The translations under genes and the position numbers were made by a program. Below are positions 56,870 to 64,000 of a stretch of 64,000 nucleotides of DNA, piece after piece; position 1 is the stretch's first letter; each line of letters starts with the position of its first letter. A model generated the notes under the pieces. That model saw nothing but the letters and a program-made list of their open reading frames with translations, had not been told where the DNA came from and searched no databases. This DNA comes from Candidatus Jidaibacter acanthamoeba (GTDB lineage Bacteria; Pseudomonadota; Alphaproteobacteria; Rickettsiales; Midichloriaceae): contig NZ_JSWE01000058.1 in NCBI RefSeq assembly GCF_000815465.1, positions 1 to 64,000 of the forward strand. Direction: 5' to 3'.

Positions 56870-57781
56870 ATGAAGGGCTTCCGAATCAGTAATTTTTACA
56901 AAGAATGGGGAGCCTTTTTTATTATTTCGTTCTTAGGGTTCGGCACTTCTTTTTTCTGGATCAAGGTCGCATTAAGAGAGTTAACGGCACTTGAGCTTGC
57001 TACCTATAGAATTACTATTGCTTCTATTGCCTTATGGTGTATTACTCCCCTATTTAGGGTTAAAATTCCGACTAACATTAAGCTACTGGCTAAGATTACC
57101 TTTTTAGGTGTGATCGGAACTTTTTTTCCGTTTATGTTGACTGCTTGGGCAGAAGTCTATATTAGCTCAAGTGTCGCAGGAATTTTAAATTCTTTAACCC
57201 CGATATTTACTATAATACTCAGCGTTTTTTTCTTACCAGATAAGGAGCTTAATACTAAGTTGATATTAAGTGTAATACTCGGATTCTTAGGTGCGCTACT
57301 TATTTTTGCCGATAAGCTTAATGTTGATAGTGAAATGGAAATGATATTACCTGAGCTTGCTTTAATATTTTGTGCACTTTGCTATGCTACCCAAGCTGTT
57401 TATGCAAAAATTCATTTTAAAGAACAAAATTTTATTACACTTGCGGTACTTTCCACTACAACTGCAGCTATTTTATTCTGGATAACTTTATTAATGAGCC
57501 AGAAGGAGATAACTTTCCCACAAGAGACCAGTACAATTATTGCAATACTATGGATGGCAATTGTAGCAAGTACTATTTCACTAATTTTACTATATTACTT
57601 AATTAAAAGTTGGACGCCTACCAGAGTTTCATTTATAACTTATGCAGTACCTATAATTGCTATGTTTTTAGGTGTAGCTGTGCTTGGCGAACAACTAAAA
57701 GCACATATGATTATCGGGGCAATAATTATTATAGCTTCTATTATTTTATCTAATCAAAAACTAAAGCGTAAAGCTAAATGA
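56870..57781 (+). CDS. EamA/DMT family transporter
   Basis: The 303-residue product has ten hydrophobic segments arranged as two EamA repeats, with FGTSFFWIKVALRELTALEL in the first and a matching YAVPIIAMFLGVAVLGEQL in the second. Members export or import small metabolites, for example amino acids, S-adenosylmethionine or nucleotides in Rickettsiales. The substrate is not predictable. It overlaps the prepilin-peptidase-like gene by 4 bp. Confidence 0.9.
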   Translation: MKGFRISNFYKEWGAFFIISFLGFGTSFFWIKVALRELTALELATYRITIASIALWCITPLFRVKIPTNIKLLAKITFLGVIGTFFPFMLTAWAEVYISSSVAGILNSLTPIFTIILSVFFLPDKELNTKLILSVILGFLGALLIFADKLNVDSEMEMILPELALIFCALCYATQAVYAKIHFKEQNFITLAVLSTTTAAILFWITLLMSQKEITFPQETSTIIAILWMAIVASTISLILLYYLIKSWTPTRVSFITYAVPIIAMFLGVAVLGEQLKAHMIIGAIIIIASIILSNQKLKRKAK

Positions 57782-58524
57782 TTCTAAATTGTATATTTGC
57801 ATTAATTATCGGCGTATTACTAGGTAATTTTGCAAGTACAGTGCTTTTTAGGCTTCCGAGAAAAATCCCTATCCACGGATATAATCCGAAACTCGGTAAA
57901 GTACCTCATTGTTCAACTTGCGGGCATACTTTAAAATTTTATGAGTATCTTCCCGTGTTAAGTTGGGTTTCTACACGCGGCAGATGTAACTATTGCGGCG
58001 TCAAAATCAACCCCGAATATACAATACTTGAAGTTTTTGTATCTATACTTGCTTTTATTTTATATTTTTTTACTTCAGGATTTTCAGAAGAATATATTTT
58101 GTTATTATTTTCCGGAGCCGGACTTATTTTATCATGCTTCTTAATCGATAAAGCAAAAACCGATGCTGATAAAACGCTGTTTATGGTGGGTATCTTAGGC
58201 TCTATATTCCGCACATTAAATGAAGCAACTATATTCGGTTGGCTTACTTCGTTCTTATTTGCATACTTTATATATGCATTTATTACTTCTAAGTTGGATG
58301 GGAAAAAAGTAGCTGAATATTATTCTTTAAGATTTATTTTATTATCTGGGGTATGGTTAAATATTCCTTACCTGTTAGCTTATCTTCTAATATTATTACC
58401 ACTTACTGCTATAAAGACAATTTCTCAATATAAAAAAAATACATTTCTTATTGCCTTATTATATATTTTTATATTAATTATGGAATTTGACTACTACCAA
58501 AAGGTTATATGCTTTCTGACTTAA
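57778..58524 (+). CDS. Prepilin-peptidase-like membrane protein (A24), second active-site motif not seen
   Basis: The 248-residue product has the N-terminal domain of type IV prepilin peptidases. NFASTVLFRLPRKI is followed by two Cys-x2-Cys pairs at Cys45/48 and Cys70/73 (RCNYCGVKINPEYTILE), which bind zinc in the family. Seven or eight hydrophobic segments follow. The first catalytic Asp region may be LIDKAKTDADK (Asp124/Asp129). The second motif, GxGD, is not visible; the expected position reads LDGKKVAEYYS. The protein may be inactive as a protease or divergent. It overlaps the EamA gene by 4 bp and the dipeptidase by 16 bp. Confidence 0.75.
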   Translation: MILNCIFALIIGVLLGNFASTVLFRLPRKIPIHGYNPKLGKVPHCSTCGHTLKFYEYLPVLSWVSTRGRCNYCGVKINPEYTILEVFVSILAFILYFFTSGFSEEYILLLFSGAGLILSCFLIDKAKTDADKTLFMVGILGSIFRTLNEATIFGWLTSFLFAYFIYAFITSKLDGKKVAEYYSLRFILLSGVWLNIPYLLAYLLILLPLTAIKTISQYKKNTFLIALLYIFILIMEFDYYQKVICFLT

Positions 58525-59159
58525 AACTTTCTGATAATATCCTTCCTAAAGGCTTCGTCTATCTGTATGAAGTAGATGATACTATTGAGCAATATATCAT
58601 GTATGCCAAAAGTGATAATTTTACGGGAAGGGTAGTAAAAGGCTATGAAAGAGAAGTAGCTATCTGTACATATCAGGCGGCACTTGCTTTAACAGGGGTT
58701 CAAAAGGAATTAAACAAATTTAATTTAGGACTTAAGGTCTATGATATATATCGCCCCGTTCAAGCTTGTTTGGATTTTTATGAATGGTCACAGGATGTAA
58801 ATGACCAAAAAATGAAAGAAAAATTTTATCCGCAAGTTGATAAAAAGGATTTCTTCGATTTGGGCTATGTAGCCAAATACTCAGGGCACAGCAGGGGAAG
58901 TACGGTAGATTTAACAGTAATTACTTTAGATGAAAAAGAAGAATTAGATATGGGAACCAGGGTAGATTTTATCGATGAATTATCCAGTACTCAAAACCCC
59001 GACATTTCTTTTGAAGCCAAAAAGAACCGCCTTCTGCTTCGTTCAATAATGGAAAAATACGGTTTTGAAAATTATTCTAAAGAATGGTGGCATTACTCTT
59101 TAAAAAATGAACCGTTTCAAAGAAAGCCCGAAGATCATTTCGATTTTCCCGTTAAGTAA
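58509..59159 (+). CDS. D-alanyl-D-alanine dipeptidase (VanX/DdpX-like)
   Basis: The 216-residue product belongs to peptidase family M15D. SGHSRGSTVDLT holds zinc ligands His127 and Asp134, YRPVQA includes the conserved Arg, and KEWWHYS has the catalytic Glu192 and zinc ligand His195. VanX-like enzymes cleave D-Ala-D-Ala; in bacteria without vancomycin resistance they recycle wall peptides. No signal peptide is seen, so it should be cytoplasmic. It overlaps the preceding gene by 16 bp. Confidence 0.88.
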   Translation: MLSDLKLSDNILPKGFVYLYEVDDTIEQYIMYAKSDNFTGRVVKGYEREVAICTYQAALALTGVQKELNKFNLGLKVYDIYRPVQACLDFYEWSQDVNDQKMKEKFYPQVDKKDFFDLGYVAKYSGHSRGSTVDLTVITLDEKEELDMGTRVDFIDELSSTQNPDISFEAKKNRLLLRSIMEKYGFENYSKEWWHYSLKNEPFQRKPEDHFDFPVK

Positions 59160-59172
59160 TAACGTTTATAGG

Positions 59173-61260
59173 TTAATTATTCTTAATATAATTAACGCTT
59201 TTATCCTGCTCATAAAGCTCGAGAAGCAGTTTAAGTTTTTGATTTGCGGGATGTTTAAGATCCGGGTCATCTTCAGCTATTTTTCGTGCTAATGCATTAG
59301 CTTCAGGAATTAAATTATAGTGATAGTTTAAATTACAGGTTCTAAATGAAGGTAAGCCGCTTTGCTTAGTACCTAAAATTTCCCCGCTGCCTCGAATTTT
59401 TAAATCTTCCTCGGCAATTACAAAGCCGTCATTAGATCCTTTCATAATATTAAGCCGTTGTTTAGCGGTTTGGGTTGCCGGATGTTTGTATACTAAAATA
59501 CAATGGGATTTCTTATTTCCTCTGCCGACCCTCCCTCTTAACTGATGTAATTGTGATAAGCCGAATCTTTCGGCATTTTCTATCACCATGATAGTTGCAT
59601 CACTAACATCAACGCCTACTTCAATCACGGTAGTTGCAACTAATACGCTAATTTTACCCTCTAAAAACTCAAGCATAGTTTTATCACGTTCTACACCATG
59701 CATCTTACCGTGAATAATTCCTGTTCTCGTAGGCAATAATTCATTCAACATAGAAAACCTATCTTCTATATAAGAAAGATCTAAAGACTCGGATTCTTCA
59801 ATAAGGGGACATATCCAATATATCTTTTCTCCGCTCTCTACCGCACCTTTTATGCGCTCTAAAAGTTCCGGTATTTTATTTGATGAGATTACTGAAGTTT
59901 GAATAAGCTCCCGCATAGCGGGTTTATCTTTAATTATTGAGAGATCGAGATCACCGTAATTAACCATGCATAATGTGCGCGGGATGGGAGTCGCCGACAT
60001 CATTAAAAAATCCGGTGCTATACCTTTTTTACTTAAAGAAGCTCTTTGTTCTACTCCGAACCTATGCTGCTCATCTATTACTGCGAGGCCTAGAGCAGCA
60101 AATTGTACATTTTCCTGAAATAATGCATGAGTTCCGATGACAATATGAGCTTTATGGTTTGCAATATTTTCTAAAATTTCTTTACGCTTGGATAGGGGCA
60201 TTTTACTGATTAATAATTCAACTTTTAATTCGAGCTTCTCGCAAAGTTCAGTCAATTTTGCAAAATGCTGTTTGGCCAGAACTTCGGTAGGGGCCATAAG
60301 TGCGGCTTGCTTACCGCCTTCTACGCAATTAAGCATTGCACATAGGGCGACTAAGGTTTTTCCACACCCGACATCACCTAGAACTAAACGTGCCATTCGG
60401 TACGGCGATTTTTGGTCACTTTCGATTTCACTTATCGCTTGTTTTTGTCCATCCGTGAGGTCAAAGGGAAGCTGTTCGTAAAGCTTATTAGTCAGTACTC
60501 CATGAAAGTTTAATTCCGGCTTACTTTGCTTTTGGTAATGCTTTCTTGCCAGGCTTAATGCAAGCTGAGTAGCAAGTAGTTCATCAAAAGCTAAACGTTG
60601 CTTATATTTACTATCTCCGCTAACTTCATCAATGTGCTCGGGATGATGTGCATGTTGTAATGAACTAAGCCAAGAAATCCATCCGTGTTTATCAAGTAAA
60701 CCCTGAGGCAGCCACTCGGGAAGGGTAGGAATAAATTTTAGGGTATTTTGTATTGTTAAATTTAAGAATCTTGAGTTAAGACCATATGTAGAATGGTAAA
60801 CCGGTTCTAAAATTTTTACTCTATCTACCTCCGTCGGGTTAGCTACTATATCGGGGTGAACCATTTGCAGCTCTCCACTATTGTACTCGACTTTGCCGCT
60901 AACCAAAATTGTTCTACCGATCCTAAAGGTCTCTTTTAGGTGATTCAGGTTGGCATTAAAGTAAATGACGGTAAGCTTGCCGGTCTCATTTGAGCAAATA
61001 ACTTTCTGAGGAGTTCTTTTGTTACGTGAGATATTAAATTTATGTTCTTCAACCGTGACTACCTCTGTAATTATAGTGCCGTTTAAAACCTCAGATAGGG
61101 CGGGAGAATAACGTCTATCAATTATTTGATAAGGAAAATAAAAAATTAAATCACGAATATTTTGAAGTCCCAATCTATGGTAAGCCTCAGCTCTCTTAGA
61201 ACCAATGTTTTTAAGTTTCCTTACTTCCCAAAACAAGTTTAACAGTAAAGGGTTAGGCAT
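59173..61260 (-). CDS. recG: ATP-dependent DNA helicase RecG
   Basis: RecG reverses stalled forks and migrates Holliday junctions. The 695-residue product has the N-terminal wedge domain (GxxRAEAYHRLGLQNIRDLIF region), Walker A GDVGCGKT near residue 295, DEQH at the Walker B position (DEQHRFGVEQR), and the C-terminal motifs QLRGRVGRGNKKSHCILVY and GSGEILGTKQSG. The length is typical. It starts 2 bp after the ABC transporter gene on the reverse strand. Confidence 0.97.
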   Translation of the reverse strand: MPNPLLLNLFWEVRKLKNIGSKRAEAYHRLGLQNIRDLIFYFPYQIIDRRYSPALSEVLNGTIITEVVTVEEHKFNISRNKRTPQKVICSNETGKLTVIYFNANLNHLKETFRIGRTILVSGKVEYNSGELQMVHPDIVANPTEVDRVKILEPVYHSTYGLNSRFLNLTIQNTLKFIPTLPEWLPQGLLDKHGWISWLSSLQHAHHPEHIDEVSGDSKYKQRLAFDELLATQLALSLARKHYQKQSKPELNFHGVLTNKLYEQLPFDLTDGQKQAISEIESDQKSPYRMARLVLGDVGCGKTLVALCAMLNCVEGGKQAALMAPTEVLAKQHFAKLTELCEKLELKVELLISKMPLSKRKEILENIANHKAHIVIGTHALFQENVQFAALGLAVIDEQHRFGVEQRASLSKKGIAPDFLMMSATPIPRTLCMVNYGDLDLSIIKDKPAMRELIQTSVISSNKIPELLERIKGAVESGEKIYWICPLIEESESLDLSYIEDRFSMLNELLPTRTGIIHGKMHGVERDKTMLEFLEGKISVLVATTVIEVGVDVSDATIMVIENAERFGLSQLHQLRGRVGRGNKKSHCILVYKHPATQTAKQRLNIMKGSNDGFVIAEEDLKIRGSGEILGTKQSGLPSFRTCNLNYHYNLIPEANALARKIAEDDPDLKHPANQKLKLLLELYEQDKSVNYIKNN

Positions 61261-61261
61261 T

Positions 61262-63052
61262 TTACTCCGTGTTTGTCAGTTGTATTCTTACCAGCCTGTT
61301 ATATTCTCCGTTAGCAGTGATGAGCTCGTCATGAGTTCCATGCTCAACAAGTTTGCCTTCCTTAAGTACATATATTGTGTTTGCATTTCTTACTGTTGAA
61401 AGCCTATGAGCAATGATAATAGTAGTTCTGTTTTGCATAATATTTTCTAAAGCTTGCTGAACTAATTTCTCATTTTTACTGTCAAGCGAGGAAGTTGCTT
61501 CATCAAGCAGCAATACTTTCGGGTTTTTAAGGAAAGCTCTGGCTATAGCAATCCGTTGTTTTTGACCGCCTGAAAGCCTCACGCCTTTCTCGCCTAAATA
61601 AGTATCAAATCCGTTGGGAAGCTTTTCTATAAATTCTAATGCAGCCGCAGCTTTACTTGCATTTATGACTTCTTCATAGGAGGCTTTAGGGTTGCCGTAA
61701 AGTATATTTTCGTATGCTGAGGTAGAAAAAATTAAAGGATCCTGAGAAACATAAGCGAATTGTAATCTTAGGTTCTCAAGTTGAATATCTTTTATATCAG
61801 TGCCATCGAGCAGAATTTTACCTCTCTCAGTGTCATAGAACCTGAGCAATAACTGAAATATAGTTGACTTGCCTGCACCGGATTCACCGACGATTGCGGT
61901 TACCTTATTTGGGGCTATTGTAAGTGAAATATTCTCTAAGCTTGCTTTGCTTTTTTTAGAAGGATAATAAAACGTAAGGTCTTCAACTTTAATTGCTCCG
62001 GTAAAGTTGCTTAAAAGAATTGCATCTTTAGAGCTAACTATTTCAGGAGCAATGCCTAAAAATTCTACTAAGCGTTCGGTAGCGCCGGCTGCTTTTTGTA
62101 AATCTCCCATAGTTTCCGCTAAAGCACCGAATGCACCGGCTGCAACTACAGCTAAAAATATAAAAGAGGAAAGTTCTCCGGGGGTGAGCGTCCCATCAAG
62201 AACCTGGTGTCCGCCTACCCATAGAATCAATCCGATTGAACCGAATACTAAGCTGATAACGATTGAAATAAGGAATGCTCTGCTTTTTATCCGCTTTAAG
62301 GAGGTATCTATAACTTCACCTAGCTTGTTCCTAAAGATTATTTTTTCTTCATCTTCATGGGTATAAGCCTGTATAGTTTTTATGCCGGTTATCGTCTCTT
62401 CGGTATGAGCTGAGACTTCCGCAACTTTATCTTGAGAAAGCTTAGAATAAATGCGCATTTTCTTACCGAAAAATACTATCGGTAAAATAACGAGCGGAAT
62501 AACTAACCCCATCATTCCGGCAAGTTTAGGGCTCGTGGTAATTAATAAAATCACCCCACCGATCAGCATCAAAAAATTACGCATTGCCATTGATAAACTG
62601 GTTCCGATTACTGTTTGAAGCAGGGTGGTATCAGTAGTCATACGAGATAGAATTTCTCCTGACTTATTGCTTTCATAAAAACTTGGTGATAATCTTAGGA
62701 TTTGATGGTAAATATCACGCCTGATATCAGCGATCGCTTTTTCCCCGACTAAGGTGATGAGGTAGTACCTCGCAGCAGTGGAAAATGCAAGTACCAGTAT
62801 TGTACAAATCAAATAAATTAAGGCTCTGTCCAACATGGCAGGGTTGTGTTGACTTAAACCTGAATCAATGACATATTGTAAGCTTCTACCTATAATTAAT
62901 ACTGATGATGAGGTGAAGATTAAGGCTATTATCATTAAAAATACTTGGTACTTATAGGGCTTAATATATTTAATTAAATATTTTAGGCTTTTAATATTTT
63001 TTGATTTAGGCTCTGATGAAAAAGCAGAATTTAAACTATTTTTTTTGGACAT
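61262..63052 (-). CDS. ABC transporter, MsbA-like half-exporter
   Basis: The 596-residue product has six membrane helices in its first half and a C-terminal nucleotide-binding domain with Walker A GESGAGKST, signature LSGGQKQRIAIARAF and Walker B VLLLDEATSSLD. The fusion and length match MsbA-type lipid flippases and related half-size exporters. The substrate is unknown; lipid A export is one possibility. An N-terminal Ser/Lys-rich lead precedes the first helix. It is divergent from the DegP-like gene. Confidence 0.92.
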   Translation of the reverse strand: MSKKNSLNSAFSSEPKSKNIKSLKYLIKYIKPYKYQVFLMIIALIFTSSSVLIIGRSLQYVIDSGLSQHNPAMLDRALIYLICTILVLAFSTAARYYLITLVGEKAIADIRRDIYHQILRLSPSFYESNKSGEILSRMTTDTTLLQTVIGTSLSMAMRNFLMLIGGVILLITTSPKLAGMMGLVIPLVILPIVFFGKKMRIYSKLSQDKVAEVSAHTEETITGIKTIQAYTHEDEEKIIFRNKLGEVIDTSLKRIKSRAFLISIVISLVFGSIGLILWVGGHQVLDGTLTPGELSSFIFLAVVAAGAFGALAETMGDLQKAAGATERLVEFLGIAPEIVSSKDAILLSNFTGAIKVEDLTFYYPSKKSKASLENISLTIAPNKVTAIVGESGAGKSTIFQLLLRFYDTERGKILLDGTDIKDIQLENLRLQFAYVSQDPLIFSTSAYENILYGNPKASYEEVINASKAAAALEFIEKLPNGFDTYLGEKGVRLSGGQKQRIAIARAFLKNPKVLLLDEATSSLDSKNEKLVQQALENIMQNRTTIIIAHRLSTVRNANTIYVLKEGKLVEHGTHDELITANGEYNRLVRIQLTNTE

Positions 63053-63173
63053 ATTTTTTAATTTATAAAAGGTATATCTTACCTATTAAACTAAAATACG
63101 CTTTTGAAAAAGATAAAGTTTTGTTATAAATTAATTTTTAGGTAAACTTAAAACAAAAGGATAATTTTTTATT

Positions 63174-64000
63174 ATGATGAGATATATTGCGTTTATATTT
63201 ATAATAGTTTTAAGTGTAGGTGAAATTGTTGCGGCTGCGCAGCCGCCTGCTTCTTTTGCCGATATCGTTGAAAAGGCAATACCTGCGGTTGTAAATATCT
63301 CCACAACTCAAAAAGTTGATATGAGAAATAAAAATTTTTCTTTAAATGATCTTCCTGATAATCCGCAGGATTTATTCGAATTCTTTGAAGCTGATCCTAA
63401 TTCGCGCAAAACTAGAAAAATAAGATCTTTAGGATCTGGTTTTATCATTGATCCGCAAGGTTATATTGTAACCAATTATCATAATATAGCAGATGCTGAT
63501 GAAATTGAAGTAATGCTCGGCGATGAAAGTCCTGAAAGATATAAAGCTAAGGTTCTAGGGAAAGATCCGAAAACAGATTTAGCTTTACTTAAGATTAATG
63601 CTAAAGATCCTCTTCCGTTTGTGAAATTCGGTAATTCGAATGAATCAAAAGTCGGGGATTATGTTATAGCAATCGGTAATCCTTTCGGTTTAGGCGGAAC
63701 CGTGACCGCTGGAATTATTTCGGCTAAAGCCAGATATTTAAATAATTCGCAGTATGATGATCTTATCCAAACCGATGCCTCAATAAACCGTGGCAACTCG
63801 GGTGGACCTATGTTTAATATGAAAGGTGAAGTAATCGGGGTTAATACTCTCATCCTTTCTACAACAACAGGGGGTAATATAGGGATTGGCTTTGCTATGC
63901 CTTCTGCAATTGTTGAGCCAATAATTGATCAGCTGAGAAATAAAGGCGAAATAAGCCGCGGTTGGCTTGGGGTTTTAATCCAACCGGTTGATGAGTATGT
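63174..64000 (+). CDS. degP: DegP/HtrA-type serine protease, cut off by the window end
   Basis: The open frame runs to the end of the window with no stop. The first 20 or so residues form a signal peptide (MMRYIAFIFIIVLSVGEIVAA). The protease domain shows GSGFIIDPQGYIVTNYHNIA with the catalytic His, DPKTDLALLKI with the Asp, and NRGNSGGPMFN with the Ser. The first PDZ domain begins at RGWLGVLIQP. The His motif reads TNYHNIA rather than the common TNNHVI. DegP is a periplasmic quality-control protease. The partial product is 275 residues. Confidence 0.93.
   Translation, partial: MMRYIAFIFIIVLSVGEIVAAAQPPASFADIVEKAIPAVVNISTTQKVDMRNKNFSLNDLPDNPQDLFEFFEADPNSRKTRKIRSLGSGFIIDPQGYIVTNYHNIADADEIEVMLGDESPERYKAKVLGKDPKTDLALLKINAKDPLPFVKFGNSNESKVGDYVIAIGNPFGLGGTVTAGIISAKARYLNNSQYDDLIQTDASINRGNSGGPMFNMKGEVIGVNTLILSTTTGGNIGIGFAMPSAIVEPIIDQLRNKGEISRGWLGVLIQPVDEY

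Overview
The window is a contiguous piece of chromosome from an AT-rich alphaproteobacterium of the order Rickettsiales. Signs are a class I lysyl-tRNA synthetase, a short prolyl-tRNA synthetase, a clear homologue of the rickettsial 17 kDa surface antigen, a small Cys-rich lipoprotein, ankyrin and pentapeptide-repeat proteins of the host-associated kind, and long AT-only intergenic regions. The cell-wall genes (MreC, Pal, a NagZ-like glycosidase, a VanX-like dipeptidase, aspartokinase) and several large lineage-specific membrane/coiled-coil proteins suggest a protist-associated lineage such as Midichloriaceae. That placement is inference; the order-level placement is firm.

Layout. 1-14920 is one forward superoperon: tuf, the S10 and spc ribosomal protein clusters, secY, adk, then rpsM-rpsK-rpoA-rplQ with a likely promoter of its own before rpsM. 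14938-19008 holds two GNAT acetyltransferases, a broken EVE-domain gene, tsaD and proS. 19145-21003 is tRNA-Ser(GGA), lipA and mreC. 21065-23890 is a reverse block with an acidic repeat protein, a pentapeptide-repeat protein, an AsmA-like protein and plsC. 24103-25629 carries pal and obgE. 25700-29145 (reverse) has two proteins of unknown function, one ending in an RTX/serralysin-like domain, and an MFS carrier. 29299-31167 is argS and tRNA-His.

31478-37532 is an accessory island holding two paralogous membrane proteins (one with three 126-bp tandem repeats), htpG and a helical protein. 37609-43893 holds a SixA-type phosphatase, class I lysS, a ProP-like MFS, a glycosyltransferase, a small unknown protein, a palindromic element and a GH3 glycosidase. 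44124-47024 is a 966-residue ankyrin membrane protein. 47202-50734 has a single-domain DHH protein, dnaQ, coaE, a second glycosyltransferase and nth. 50731-53391 (reverse) is a pair of unknown proteins, one of which may be a distant third member of the 31478/33492 family. 53578-59159 is a tightly packed forward run: 17 kDa antigen, fabI, lysC, small lipoprotein, ndk, EamA transporter, prepilin-peptidase-like protein and VanX-like dipeptidase. 59173-63052 is recG and an MsbA-type ABC exporter on the reverse strand, and a DegP-type protease runs off the right edge.

Most of the window is housekeeping. The best candidates for new biology are the paralogous membrane/coiled-coil family, the Lys-rich protein with an RTX-like C-terminus, the pentapeptide/acidic-repeat gene pair and the ankyrin membrane protein. 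I see no CRISPR array, no intact insertion sequence and no rRNA gene.
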